Assembly (NCBI GenBank): GCA_903884425.1
Contig: CAISEP010000020.1
Location: 62,001-126,000, forward strand
Direction of reading: 5' to 3'
Length of the DNA stretch: 64,000 bases
Origin: an uncultured Caulobacterales bacterium
GTDB lineage: Bacteria; Pseudomonadota; Alphaproteobacteria; Caulobacterales; Caulobacteraceae
In this document: piece by piece, positions 56,604 through 64,000 of the stretch
Position numbering within the stretch: position 1 is the stretch's first letter
Layout: each line of letters opens with the position of its first letter
Notes under the pieces: generated by a model
What the model was told of the DNA's origin: nothing
The model's database searches: none
Seen by the model: the letters and a program-made list of their open reading frames with translations, nothing else
Program-made: the position numbers and the translations under genes

Positions 56604-57164
56604 CTAGAAGTGGTGGGCCAGGCTCAGGCCCCAGTTGTCGGCGTCGCCGCCCCGGTGGTCATAGCTCTTGCGGGTATAGTCCGCCCGCACGTCCAGGGCC
56701 GGGGTCACCTTGTAGACGGCCCCGACGCCGTAGTTGACGCTGACCAGGTCCGGCTTGACCTCCAGCCCGGTGAAGTTGCGGCTGAAGCGGTTCTCGCCCA
56801 CGCCGACCCGGGCGAACAGGTTGACATTGCTGCCGACCGGCACGGACCCGACCCCGTAGGCGGCCGCCGCATAGTTCAACCGTTCCCGCACGCCCGTTCC
56901 GAGCTTCGGGGCCTGGTCGGAGGCGAGACCGTCGCTCAGTTCCAGCTCGGTGGCGACGTTCGGGGAGAGCTGGGCCCCGATCCGGGCGTCCGCGGAGCCC
57001 AGGCGGGCCCCGTCGGTCCGGGTCTGGCTGGCCCCCAGGCTTCCGTACCAGGTGGATGCCGAACCGCCGTCCGTGGCGGGGTCTGCCAGGGCCGGAACCG
57101 CCAGCATCAGGCCGGCTCCGGCGACGGTGGCCAGGGCAACACTCTTTACGCGATGGATTTTCAT
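56604..57164 (-). CDS. Outer-membrane beta-barrel protein (OmpA-like/OmpW-size)
   Basis: A 186-residue protein with a signal peptide (about 1-27, ending PALAD). The mature part shows alternating hydrophobic strands and ends in the β-signal LSLAHHF with a terminal Phe. The pattern fits an eight-stranded outer-membrane barrel. No OmpA peptidoglycan domain is present. The ligand or role is unknown. It is convergent with the exported protein gene and follows yqgE on the same strand after 172 bp. Confidence 0.8.
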   Translation of the reverse strand: MKIHRVKSVALATVAGAGLMLAVPALADPATDGGSASTWYGSLGASQTRTDGARLGSADARIGAQLSPNVATELELSDGLASDQAPKLGTGVRERLNYAAAAYGVGSVPVGSNVNLFARVGVGENRFSRNFTGLEVKPDLVSVNYGVGAVYKVTPALDVRADYTRKSYDHRGGDADNWGLSLAHHF

Positions 57165-57336
57165 GGAACCTCCACTGGCGCCAACAGGGCGCGGGAGGAG
57201 AGGATGGTCCCGCGGCGGGGCGGTTCCGCGACCCCGGCTGGGTCATTCCGTGGCGAACATGTCCAATCCCGGCAAAACCGCCCCAATCCCTTCAGCCGCG
57301 ACACAAACCTGCCTGTTTTCAACAGCCTAGCAGTGT

Positions 57337-57981
57337 TCAGGCATGCCCCGCCGCCGCCGACAGGCGGTCCGCCGAAATGCCCAGCCGGGCGAGCGCGCGG
57401 TTCCACTTGGTGTCGTGGGCGTCGTCGAAGACGATGTCCGGCTCCACCTCCGCGGTCAGCCAGACATTCCCCGCCAGTTCCCCCTCCAGCTGCCCGGGTG
57501 CCCAGGAGGCGCAGCCCAGCACCAGCCGGGACCGGTGCGGACGCCGGTCGGCATCGGCAAGGGCCTCCAGCACCTCCCGGGTGGCGGTCATGGAGATTCC
57601 CGCGGCGATCGGCAGGGTGGAGTCCAGGGTCTCGTAGTCATCGGTGTGCAGCACGAAGCCCCGCTCCCGCTCCACCGGGCCGCCGGACAGGACCTGCTGG
57701 TCCGGCGCGCCCTGCGCCCCGCCGACGCCCAGCTTGTCCATCACCCCGCGCAGGGTGATCCCGTCCAGGGGGCGGTTCACCGCCACCCCCATGGCCTGTT
57801 CGGGGGAGTGGACACACATCAGGATCACCGCCCGCTCGAACCGCGGGTCGCCGATCCCCGGCATGGCGATCAGCAGCCGACCGGCCAGCCCCTCGAACCA
57901 GGCAGGGCTGCGGCCGGTGCGGCCCTCCTCGGAGGCAGGGCCGCGGCCCGGATCGGACGGGGGATCGCCGGTGGCACTCAT
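57337..57981 (-). CDS. yqgE: YqgE/AlgH family protein (UPF0301)
   Basis: A 214-residue cytoplasmic protein of the YqgE/AlgH family, whose biochemical role is unclear. Core motifs: LAGRLLIAMPGIGDPRFERAVILMCVHS, GVAVNRPL, VLSGGPVERERGFVLH and LGCASWAPGQLEGEL. The first about 25 residues are a variable Gly/Pro-rich extension. I chose ATG 57981 over a longer frame to 58296. It is divergent from the peroxiredoxin gene. Confidence 0.92.
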   Translation of the reverse strand: MSATGDPPSDPGRGPASEEGRTGRSPAWFEGLAGRLLIAMPGIGDPRFERAVILMCVHSPEQAMGVAVNRPLDGITLRGVMDKLGVGGAQGAPDQQVLSGGPVERERGFVLHTDDYETLDSTLPIAAGISMTATREVLEALADADRRPHRSRLVLGCASWAPGQLEGELAGNVWLTAEVEPDIVFDDAHDTKWNRALARLGISADRLSAAAGHA

Positions 57982-58137
57982 GCGGGAAAGGATCACGCCG
58001 CCGCGCCGCCAAGGCAAGGGCGCATGACGGGAGTTTGATCGGCCGCCCGTCACCTGCACACCCCTTGCACAGGGGGGGCGGCCGGCCATATGTCCCAGTG
58101 CACCCCGCGCCCGCAGCGCGCTCAAGGAGACCCTCCC

Positions 58138-58620
58138 ATGACCATAAAAGTCGGCGATCGCCTGCCCCAGGCCACCTTCATGACCATGACCGCCGAGGGC
58201 CCGCGCCCGGTCAGCTCCGACGACATCTTCAAGGGTGCCAAGGTGGCCCTGCTGGCCCTGCCGGGGGCCTTCACCCCCACCTGCTCCGCCCGCCACCTGC
58301 CGGGCTACAAGGACCGGGTCGCCGACTTCAAGGCCAAGGGCGTGTCGAAGATCGTGTGCGTGTCGGTGAACGACGTGTTCGTCATGGGTGCCTGGGCCAA
58401 GGACCAGGGCATCACCGACGAAGTGACCCTGCTGGCCGACGGCAATGCCGACTTCACCCGCGCCATCGGGCTGGAGTTCGACGGGTCCAAGTTCGGCATG
58501 GGCGTGCGCTCGCAGCGCTATTCCATGGTCGTCAATGACGGCGTGGTGGAAAAGCTGAACGTCGAGGAAGGCGGAGAGTTCAAGGTCAGCGCCGCCGACT
58601 ACATGCTGGAGCAGCTGTAG
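58138..58620 (+). CDS. Peroxiredoxin (Prx5/type II, redoxin family)
   Basis: A 160-residue peroxiredoxin that reduces hydrogen and organic peroxides. The peroxidatic Cys is in PGAFTPTCSARHLPGY; the C-terminal half has VMGAWAKDQG and MGVRSQRYSMVV typical of the Prx5 type, usually glutathione/glutaredoxin-linked. No glutaredoxin domain is fused. The ATG at 58138 is chosen over an upstream 58090 frame because it gives the family start MTIKVGDRLP. It ends against a family B repeat. Confidence 0.93.
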   Translation: MTIKVGDRLPQATFMTMTAEGPRPVSSDDIFKGAKVALLALPGAFTPTCSARHLPGYKDRVADFKAKGVSKIVCVSVNDVFVMGAWAKDQGITDEVTLLADGNADFTRAIGLEFDGSKFGMGVRSQRYSMVVNDGVVEKLNVEEGGEFKVSAADYMLEQL

Positions 58621-58631
58621 GGGCTGCTACT

Positions 58632-58731
58632 TCCGGAGCGAGGTTCCCGGCTCAAGGCCGGGAATGACGGGATTTCACAAATTTCCTTCATGTTTCGTCA
58701 TTCTCGGCCTTGAGCCGAGAACCTCGTTCCG
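58632..58731. repeat. Single copy of palindromic intergenic repeat family B
   Basis: A 100-bp element: cgaggttcccggctcaaggccgggaatgacg on the left and cgtcattctcggcc...gagaacctcg on the right, two hairpins (CCCGGC/GCCGGG and CTCGGC/GCCGAG) with inverse ends. It lies between the converging peroxiredoxin and HAD phosphatase genes. Copies at 2424-2623 are the same family. Confidence 0.75.
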
Positions 58732-58743
58732 ACGGGACCGCGG

Positions 58744-59430
58744 CTATTCCGCCCCCGCCTGCAGCGCTGCCAGCAGGACCGTGAGGTCCGCGACCACTCC
58801 CACGCACAGGCCGTGCATCTCCTCCGTGGCAGGCAGGAGGTCCGGCACCATCACCGTGCGCATGCCCGACGCCGCGGCGGAGCGGACGCCGGTGTAGCTG
58901 TCCTCCACCGCAAGGCAGTGCTCCACGCCCACCCCCAGCCCCGCCGCCGCCGCCAGATAGCTTTCCGGATGCGGCTTGCCGTGGGTCACGTCGGTGCGGG
59001 TCACCACATGGTCCATGAACCCCAGCAGCCCCGCCTGCTCCAGCCGCCGCAGCGCGATGACCCGCCGGGTGGAGGTGGCAAGGCCCACCCCGATCCGCCG
59101 GTCCCGCAGATGGCGCAGGAGCTCCACGGCCCCCGGCTTCAGCGGCGCGGCCGTGCGTCCGGGGGCGTCGAACCAGGCATGCACGTCATCCCGGAAGGCC
59201 GCCGTGTCGAAGGCGTCCCCGTGGGCCGCCCGCAGAAGCCGGTCCCCCACCTCCCCCGGCTGGCCGATCAGGGACAGGTGCAGGGCGTCGTCCATCGCCA
59301 CCCCCATCCGGGCCGAGACCACGGCCATGGCCTCGCGATAGACCACTTCGGTGTCCAGCAGGGTGCCGTCCATGTCGAACACCACCGCCGACACAGGCCC
59401 CTCCAGCCGAAGCGGGTGTGCGGCCCTCAT
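58744..59430 (-). CDS. HAD family hydrolase (phosphatase/phosphoglucomutase type)
   Basis: A 228-residue HAD-IA enzyme. Motif I is VVFDMDGTLLDTE (Asp10, Asp12 region), motif II ATST, motif III Lys in HGKPHPE, and motif IV VEDSYTGVRSA. It is probably a phosphatase of a small sugar or metabolite phosphate, or a beta-phosphoglucomutase relative. Its ATG (59430) overlaps the acyl-CoA dehydrogenase stop (ATGA), so the two are translated together; the link between them is not obvious. Confidence 0.9.
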   Translation of the reverse strand: MRAAHPLRLEGPVSAVVFDMDGTLLDTEVVYREAMAVVSARMGVAMDDALHLSLIGQPGEVGDRLLRAAHGDAFDTAAFRDDVHAWFDAPGRTAAPLKPGAVELLRHLRDRRIGVGLATSTRRVIALRRLEQAGLLGFMDHVVTRTDVTHGKPHPESYLAAAAGLGVGVEHCLAVEDSYTGVRSAAASGMRTVMVPDLLPATEEMHGLCVGVVADLTVLLAALQAGAE

Positions 59431-61214
59431 GCGCCCAGGGACGCGGGCGTGGCCGCGGCCAGGTCCAGGGCCCCCATGGCCACCGCCGCCTCCTGTCCCG
59501 GCACCATGGCCAGGACCTGCTCGCCGTAGACCCGGGCCAGACCGATCCGGGTGCGCCACAGGTCCCGGTCCCCTTCCCCGGCCGCCATGCGGGCCGACGC
59601 CACCAGGGCCCCGCGGCACAGCATCCAGCCGCCGGTCAGGTCTCCCATCAGCTTCAGATAGGCGCTGGCCCCGGCCAGGGCGTCGGGCTGGGCGTGGCCC
59701 TTGCGCTCCATCAGCCAGGCCGAGGCCCGCTCCGCCGCATCCGCCGCCGCAGCCAGCCGGTGACCGGGGGTGTGCAGCCATTCGTCCGCATGCGAAACAA
59801 GTGCCTCCGCCGTCGGACGGATGTCGGCCAGCAGGGCGCGCACCGCCTCGCCCCCCGCCAGGCCCAGCTTGCGGCCCATCAGGTCGATGGCCTGGATGCC
59901 GTTGGTGCCCTCGTAGATCGGGGTGATGCGGGCGTCGCGATAGTGCTGGGCGGCGCCGGTCTCCTCCACGAAGCCCATGCCCCCGTGCAGCTGCAGGGCC
60001 ATGGAGGCCACCTCCACCCCCATGTCCGTGGACCAGGCCTTGGCGATGGGCACCAGCAGCTCCTGCCGCAGGCGGGCGGCGGTGCGGGCGTCCTCGTCGG
60101 CGGCATGTTCGGCCAGGTCCGCGGCCACGCCGGTGGCCAGGCAGATGGCCCGGCCGGCCTCGATCCTGGCCTTCATCAGCATCAGGGTGCGGCGGACATC
60201 GGGATGGTCGAAGATCAGCCCCGGTGCCTCGTTGGAGAACACCGCCCGGCCCTGGCGGCGGTCGAGGGTGTAGTGCAGGGCCTGCTGGTAGGCCCGCTCA
60301 CCGATGGCCACCCCCTGCATGCCCACGTTCAGCCGCGCGGCATTCATCATGGTGAACATGTGGGCGAGGCCCTGGTTGGGCTGGCCCACCAGCTCCCCCC
60401 GCGCCCCCTCGAACAGCATGGTGCAGGTGGGGCTGCCGTGGATGCCCAGCTTGTGCTCGATCCCGCCGGGGCGAAGCTCGTTGGCCACGCCGGGCTTTCC
60501 GTCCGCATCCGGAAGATACTTGGGCACCAGGAACAGGGAGATGCCCTTCACCCCTTCCGGCGCGCCGGGCAGGCGGGCCAGCACCAGGTGCACGATGTTC
60601 TCCGCCACGTCGTGATCGCCCCAGGTGATGTAGATCTTCTGGCCGGTGATCCGGTAGGTGCCGTCGTCGGACGGCTCGGCCGTGGCCCGTACCAGGGACA
60701 GGTCGGAACCCGCCTGCGGCTCCGTCAGGTTCATGGTGCCGGTCCAGTCCCCGGCGATCATCCGGGGCAGGTAGAGGGCCTTCTGCGCCGGTGTTCCGTG
60801 GGCGGACAGGGCCTCGATCGCCCCTTGCGTCAGGAGCGGGCACAGGCCGAAGGCCATGTTGGCGGCATGGACCATCTCGAACACCGCCAGCTCCAGGGCC
60901 TTGGGCAGGCCCTGGCCCCCATGGGCGGGATCGGCGGCCAGGCCGTTCCAGCCCCCTTGCGCGAACTGGCGATAGGCGTCGGCAAAGCCCGGGGCGGCGA
61001 ATACCCGACCGTTCTCGAAGCGGGCCCCGTGCTTGTCCCCGGCCCGGTTCAGGGGGGCCAGCACCCCGTCGGCCAGGGCGGCCGCCCCCTCCAGCACCGC
61101 GCCCATCACCTCGGCATCATAGTCGGGAAAAGCACCGGTCTCGGTCAGCCGGTCGATCCCCGCCAGCTCGGTCAGGGCGAAGGCCAGATCGCGGACGGGG
61201 GCGGCATAGGACAT
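59427..61214 (-). CDS. Acyl-CoA dehydrogenase (FadE-like, long form)
   Basis: A 595-residue flavoenzyme of the long FadE/DmdC-type group, oxidising acyl-CoA to enoyl-CoA. Typical stretches: MNLTEPQAGSDLSLVR, KIYITWGDHD, MMNAARLNVGMQGVAIGERA, LHGGMGFVEETGAAQHYRDARITPIYEGTNGIQAIDLMGRKL (catalytic Glu in YEGTNG). A C-terminal helical extension completes it. Chosen start ATG 61214; a longer frame adds ten residues. Substrate chain length is not evident. It is divergent from sua5 and first of an operon with the HAD gene. Confidence 0.92.
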   Translation of the reverse strand: MSYAAPVRDLAFALTELAGIDRLTETGAFPDYDAEVMGAVLEGAAALADGVLAPLNRAGDKHGARFENGRVFAAPGFADAYRQFAQGGWNGLAADPAHGGQGLPKALELAVFEMVHAANMAFGLCPLLTQGAIEALSAHGTPAQKALYLPRMIAGDWTGTMNLTEPQAGSDLSLVRATAEPSDDGTYRITGQKIYITWGDHDVAENIVHLVLARLPGAPEGVKGISLFLVPKYLPDADGKPGVANELRPGGIEHKLGIHGSPTCTMLFEGARGELVGQPNQGLAHMFTMMNAARLNVGMQGVAIGERAYQQALHYTLDRRQGRAVFSNEAPGLIFDHPDVRRTLMLMKARIEAGRAICLATGVAADLAEHAADEDARTAARLRQELLVPIAKAWSTDMGVEVASMALQLHGGMGFVEETGAAQHYRDARITPIYEGTNGIQAIDLMGRKLGLAGGEAVRALLADIRPTAEALVSHADEWLHTPGHRLAAAADAAERASAWLMERKGHAQPDALAGASAYLKLMGDLTGGWMLCRGALVASARMAAGEGDRDLWRTRIGLARVYGEQVLAMVPGQEAAVAMGALDLAAATPASLGA

Positions 61215-61371
61215 GGGAACCTCGGGGCAGTTGTGCCGGGACAAAGACAGACCGCTGTCTTAGCCCTGCCCGCGCGAGGCGCCAACCGATCCGCCGCCGC
61301 CCCTCGCCTCGGCCCCCTGCCGGGTGTAGAGGCAGGGTCCCGCAGACGCTCAGCGCCCGGATCTCCCACCG

Positions 61372-62328
61372 ATGACCCGCTCCCCCGCCGCGCCAGACCC
61401 TGACCCGCAGACCGTGGCAGATGCCGCCGGTGCCCTGGCGGCCGGACGGCTGGTGATCCTGCCGACGGAGACGGTCTATGGCCTGGCCGCCAATGCCGCC
61501 GATGCCGATGCGGTGGCGTCGATCTTCGAGGCCAAGGGCCGCCCCCGCTTCAACCCCCTGATCGCCCATGTGGCGGACCTGGCCACGGCCCGGCGGATCG
61601 CGGTGCTGGACGACCGGGCGGAGCGTCTGGCCGCCGCCTTCTGGCCCGGCCCCCTCACCCTGGTGCTGCCGGTCCGCGACCCCGGCGCGGTATGCGACCT
61701 GGCCCGGGCGGGGCTGGAGACGGTGGCCGTGCGGGTGCCCGCCCATCCGGTGATCCGCGCGGTGCTGCAGGCCTTCGGCGGCGCGGTGGCCGCCCCCTCC
61801 GCCAACCGCTCCGGCCGCCCCAGCCCCACCACCCTGGCCGACGCCGTGGCCGAGACCGGGGCGGCGGCGGCCCTGGCCCTGGACGGCGGGCCTTGCGAGG
61901 TGGGGGTGGAGTCCACCGTCATCGGCCTGCTGGACGGCCCGGCCCAGTGGCTGCGCGCCGGGGGGCTGGAGCGGGCGCGGATCGAGGCCCTGATCGGGCC
62001 CCTGGCCGAGACCCCTGCGGATGCGCACCGCACGCCGGGGCGGCTGGTGGCCCACTATGCCCCGGACGCGCCGGTGCGCCTCGACGCCACGGAGGCCCGG
62101 CCGGGGGAGGTCTATCTGAGCTTCGGCACGGGGGCGGAAACCGCGCCGGACCGCTTCAGCCTGAGCGAGACCGGCGACGTGCGGGAGGCGGCCCGGCGGC
62201 TGTTCCGCCTGGTCCGCGCCGCCGACCGCCTGGGTCCGACGGCCATTGCCGTAGCCCCGATCCCCGATGTCGGGCTGGGGGAGGCGATCAATGACCGGCT
62301 GGCGCGGGCGGCGGGCAAGGTGGGGTGA
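61372..62328 (+). CDS. tsaC: L-threonylcarbamoyladenylate synthase (Sua5/YciO/YrdC)
   Basis: A 318-residue Sua5 enzyme that makes threonylcarbamoyl-AMP for tRNA t6A37. The N-terminal YrdC domain shows PTETVYGLAANA, KGRPRFNPLIAHV, APSANRSGRPSPTT. A C-terminal Sua5 domain (about 215-318) is present, so this is the long Sua5 type rather than the short TsaC. ATG 61372. It ends at the family A repeat and converges with the kynurenine operon. Confidence 0.95.
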   Translation: MTRSPAAPDPDPQTVADAAGALAAGRLVILPTETVYGLAANAADADAVASIFEAKGRPRFNPLIAHVADLATARRIAVLDDRAERLAAAFWPGPLTLVLPVRDPGAVCDLARAGLETVAVRVPAHPVIRAVLQAFGGAVAAPSANRSGRPSPTTLADAVAETGAAAALALDGGPCEVGVESTVIGLLDGPAQWLRAGGLERARIEALIGPLAETPADAHRTPGRLVAHYAPDAPVRLDATEARPGEVYLSFGTGAETAPDRFSLSETGDVREAARRLFRLVRAADRLGPTAIAVAPIPDVGLGEAINDRLARAAGKVG

Positions 62329-62331
62329 GTT

Positions 62332-62552
62332 GCGTGGTTCGAGACGGCCCTGACGGGCCTCCTCACCATGACGCAGGGATTTGGGCTTCAACAACGCGCT
62401 TCAGCCCGACGAGGACGAAGCCCGTGGTTCGAGACGGCCCGTTCCGGGCCTCCTCACCATGACGCAGGTTGGGGTTTTCGAGCCCCATCCTGATCTGATG
62501 TGGAACCAACGCGCGTCATCCTGAGGAGGGCGAAGCCCGTCTCGAAGGACGC
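62332..62552. repeat. Two units of intergenic repeat family A
   Basis: Units start gtggttcgagacgg at 62334 and 62424 (the first is truncated on its right), each with a small hairpin, a cctcaccatgacgcag segment and, in the second, a gtcatcctgagg segment. The array ends cgtctcgaaggacgc (about 62538-62552), the inverse of the start. It lies between the converging sua5 and kynurenine operon ends. Confidence 0.8.
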
Positions 62553-62557
62553 AGTCC

Positions 62558-62836
62558 CTACCGCCGCCCCTCGTCGAGCCGCACCTGCTCCGACGCGCCG
62601 AACAGGCGGAAGGCCAGGATGGTGTGGGTGTCGCGGATGCCCGCGATCCGGTGCAGCTTGAAGTTCACGAACTCGCCGATGCTCTGGTCCTCGGCCAGAT
62701 AGAACTTGGCCATCAGGTCATAGTCGCCGCTGGTGGAATAGACCTCCGAGGTCTCCTCCAGGGTGTCGATCAGGGCATCGGCCACCTCGTAGGCCCGGCC
62801 CAGCTCGCACTTGAACTGCACATAGAGCGGCTTCAT
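62558..62836 (-). CDS. Stand-alone Lrp/AsnC-type ligand-binding (RAM) domain protein
   Basis: A 92-residue protein that is only the C-terminal RAM domain of Lrp/AsnC regulators (YVQFKCELGRAYEVADALID, YSTSGDYDLMAKFYL, IAGIRDTHTILAFRLF). It has no helix-turn-helix. Stand-alone RAM proteins form ligand-binding oligomers and may sense amino acids. A strong ribosome site (AGGAGG) precedes its ATG, which overlaps the kynB stop (ATGA). Its place at the end of the tryptophan-degradation genes suggests sensing of a kynurenine or anthranilate-type ligand (inference). Confidence 0.88.
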   Translation of the reverse strand: MKPLYVQFKCELGRAYEVADALIDTLEETSEVYSTSGDYDLMAKFYLAEDQSIGEFVNFKLHRIAGIRDTHTILAFRLFGASEQVRLDEGRR

Positions 62837-63489
62837 CCGATTTCCTCCTGCCCCCCGTCCAGGGTCCGCAATACCGCCCGGACCGGGCTGGCATCGGCAC
62901 CGGCCAGCTTCAAGGGAAGGGCGATCAGTTCGTAGCGGCCTTCGGCCACATCGTCGAGCACCAGACCCTCGAGAATCGCCAGACCCCGGCGGGCCACCGC
63001 GTGATGAGCGGGCAGGTCCTTCGAGGTCTCCGGGTCCAGGGAGGGAGCATCGACGCCGATCAGCACGCCCCCCTGCCCGGCCAGGACCTCGATCAACTCC
63101 GGCGACGGGGTGGCGAAGGCGTCGGGCCACCGGTCATGGGGGAACCGCACGAAGGTGCGCAGGATCAGCCGCACCGTGTCCGGCCGCAGCCGTCCGGCCA
63201 CGTCCTGCGGCGTGATCCGGAGCGCACCGCAGGCGGTCACGTCGATGACCTGGGCCGGACCCAGATAGGGGACGAGCCCCACCGCCGCCATATCCGCGCC
63301 CCGGGGATCATAGTGCAGGGGGGCATCCGCATGGGCCCCGGTGTGGGTGGACAGGGTCAGGCGGCTGACATTCACCGGACAGTCGTCCGACAGGGCCCAG
63401 GTCCGCTCCGCCGCAAAGGCCGTGTCCCCCGGCCAGACGGGCAGGCCCGGATGCAGGGTCTGGCTGATGTCGATCAGGCGTCCGGTCAC
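62833..63489 (-). CDS. kynB: Kynurenine formamidase (arylformamidase)
   Basis: A 218-residue metal-dependent cyclase-family enzyme that hydrolyses N-formylkynurenine to kynurenine. The zinc motif is HTGAHADAPLHY; DISQTLHPGLPVWPGDT opens the protein, and GVDAPSLDPETSKDLPAHH is family-typical of KynB. The GTG at 63489 has GAGG about 9 bp upstream. It sits 8 bp after the kynU stop and overlaps the RAM gene, so the order kynU-kynB-ram is an operon. Confidence 0.93.
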   Translation of the reverse strand: MTGRLIDISQTLHPGLPVWPGDTAFAAERTWALSDDCPVNVSRLTLSTHTGAHADAPLHYDPRGADMAAVGLVPYLGPAQVIDVTACGALRITPQDVAGRLRPDTVRLILRTFVRFPHDRWPDAFATPSPELIEVLAGQGGVLIGVDAPSLDPETSKDLPAHHAVARRGLAILEGLVLDDVAEGRYELIALPLKLAGADASPVRAVLRTLDGGQEEIG

Positions 63490-63497
63490 GGGCCGCC

Positions 63498-64000
63498 TCA
63501 GGTCACGGCCTGGCGCACGGCGAAGCGCCGGTCCCGCCAGCGCTCCTCCCGCATGATCCGCACCAGGATCTCCACGGCGTCGAACACGTCCGTATGCGAC
63601 AGATAGAGGGGGGTGAAGCCGAACCGCAGCCGGTCGGGGGCCCGGAAGTCGCCGATCACCCCGTCTGCGATCAGGGCGGCCATGATCGGGTAGCCGTCGG
63701 GATGGGCGAGGCTCACATGGCTGCCCCGGTCGGCGGCGTTGCGTGGACTGACCAGCTGGAACACCCCGGGCAGGCGCGCCTCCAGCAGATCGAGGAACAG
63801 GCCGGAAAGGGACATGGACTTGGCCCGCACCTGCGCCATCTCCACCCCGTCGAAGGTGGCGACGCCGCAGTCCAGCGCGGTCATGGCCAGGACCGACGGG
63901 GTGCCGCACAGCACTCGGCCGATCCCCGCCGCCGGCTGATAGTCGTCGACGAAGGCAAAGGGGGCCGCATGGCCCATCCAGCCGGACAGGGGCTGGCGCA
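63498..64000 (-). CDS. kynU: Kynureninase, C-terminal part
   Basis: The gene starts beyond the window; about 167 C-terminal residues are visible. KynU is a PLP enzyme that splits kynurenine to anthranilate and alanine. The visible part has GWMGHAAPFAFVDDYQPAAGIGRVLCGTPSVLAMTAL and the C-terminal small domain with RLRFGFTPLYLSH. The PLP lysine lies in the missing N-terminal part. It begins the kynurenine operon, and its stop is 8 bp before kynB. Confidence 0.92.
   Translation of the reverse strand, partial: RQPLSGWMGHAAPFAFVDDYQPAAGIGRVLCGTPSVLAMTALDCGVATFDGVEMAQVRAKSMSLSGLFLDLLEARLPGVFQLVSPRNAADRGSHVSLAHPDGYPIMAALIADGVIGDFRAPDRLRFGFTPLYLSHTDVFDAVEILVRIMREERWRDRRFAVRQAVT

Overview
The window is about 70% G+C, densely coded on both strands and free of phage or insertion-sequence genes. 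It reads as core chromosome of an alphaproteobacterium of the Caulobacterales (a Caulobacter, Phenylobacterium or Brevundimonas relative). The grounds are an RNase E ending in the Gly-Trp-Trp motif known to bind PNPase in Caulobacter, a perfect CtrA box (TTAA-N7-TTAA), a tRNA promoter matching the Caulobacter housekeeping consensus (GCTANAWC -10), large TonB-dependent receptors and a DUF6481 protein. The species is an inference; no 16S gene is present.

Layout. 1-2.4 kb: the end of bcp, then an A+T-rich control region and an overlapping M23 peptidase-bactofilin pair. 2.6-10.9 kb: prfB (with its programmed +1 frameshift), mrcA and amiC on the minus strand, divergent from rne; this is a cell-wall/RNA-decay block. 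11-16.5 kb: M48 protease, DsbA-like protein, YccF, a hybrid kinase and an SMP-30 hydrolase. 16.6-24 kb: thyA-folA, an MFS exporter, nsrR behind an FNR-type box, an M13 peptidase, DUF6481, queC-queE. 24.3-30.1 kb: a TonB receptor, a small exported protein, prephenate dehydrogenase, a GH13 alpha-glucosidase. 30.5-35.4 kb: the branched-chain 2-oxoacid dehydrogenase operon (E1alpha-E1beta-E2-E3). 35.7-48 kb: a TonB receptor, a MASE1 hybrid kinase and a galactoside/galactose module (GH42 beta-galactosidase, Na+/sugar symporter, sugar dehydrogenase, lactonase, KDPGal aldolase), then an atypical SDR and a tRNA-Met. 48-51 kb: DUF3089 protein, GT4 glycosyltransferase, small membrane protein. 51-56 kb: gcvT-gcvH-gcvPA-gcvPB behind a tandem glycine riboswitch. 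56-64 kb: small envelope proteins, YqgE, a peroxiredoxin, HAD phosphatase and acyl-CoA dehydrogenase, Sua5, and a kynurenine operon (kynU-kynB plus a stand-alone RAM-domain protein).

Together the genes describe an aerobic, oligotroph-type heterotroph that imports glycans through TonB receptors, cleaves galactosides and alpha-glucosides, oxidises galactose by a De Ley-Doudoroff-type route (galactonate dehydratase and kinase are not here), and degrades branched-chain amino acids, glycine and tryptophan.

I found no clear undescribed multigene system. The signals most worth following are regulatory or structural: two families of palindromic intergenic repeats that occur here only between converging genes, CtrA and DnaA boxes ahead of the bactofilin operon, an FNR-type box spaced so that nsrR would be leaderless, palindromes in sugar-gene promoters, and an SDR lacking its catalytic Tyr and Lys.
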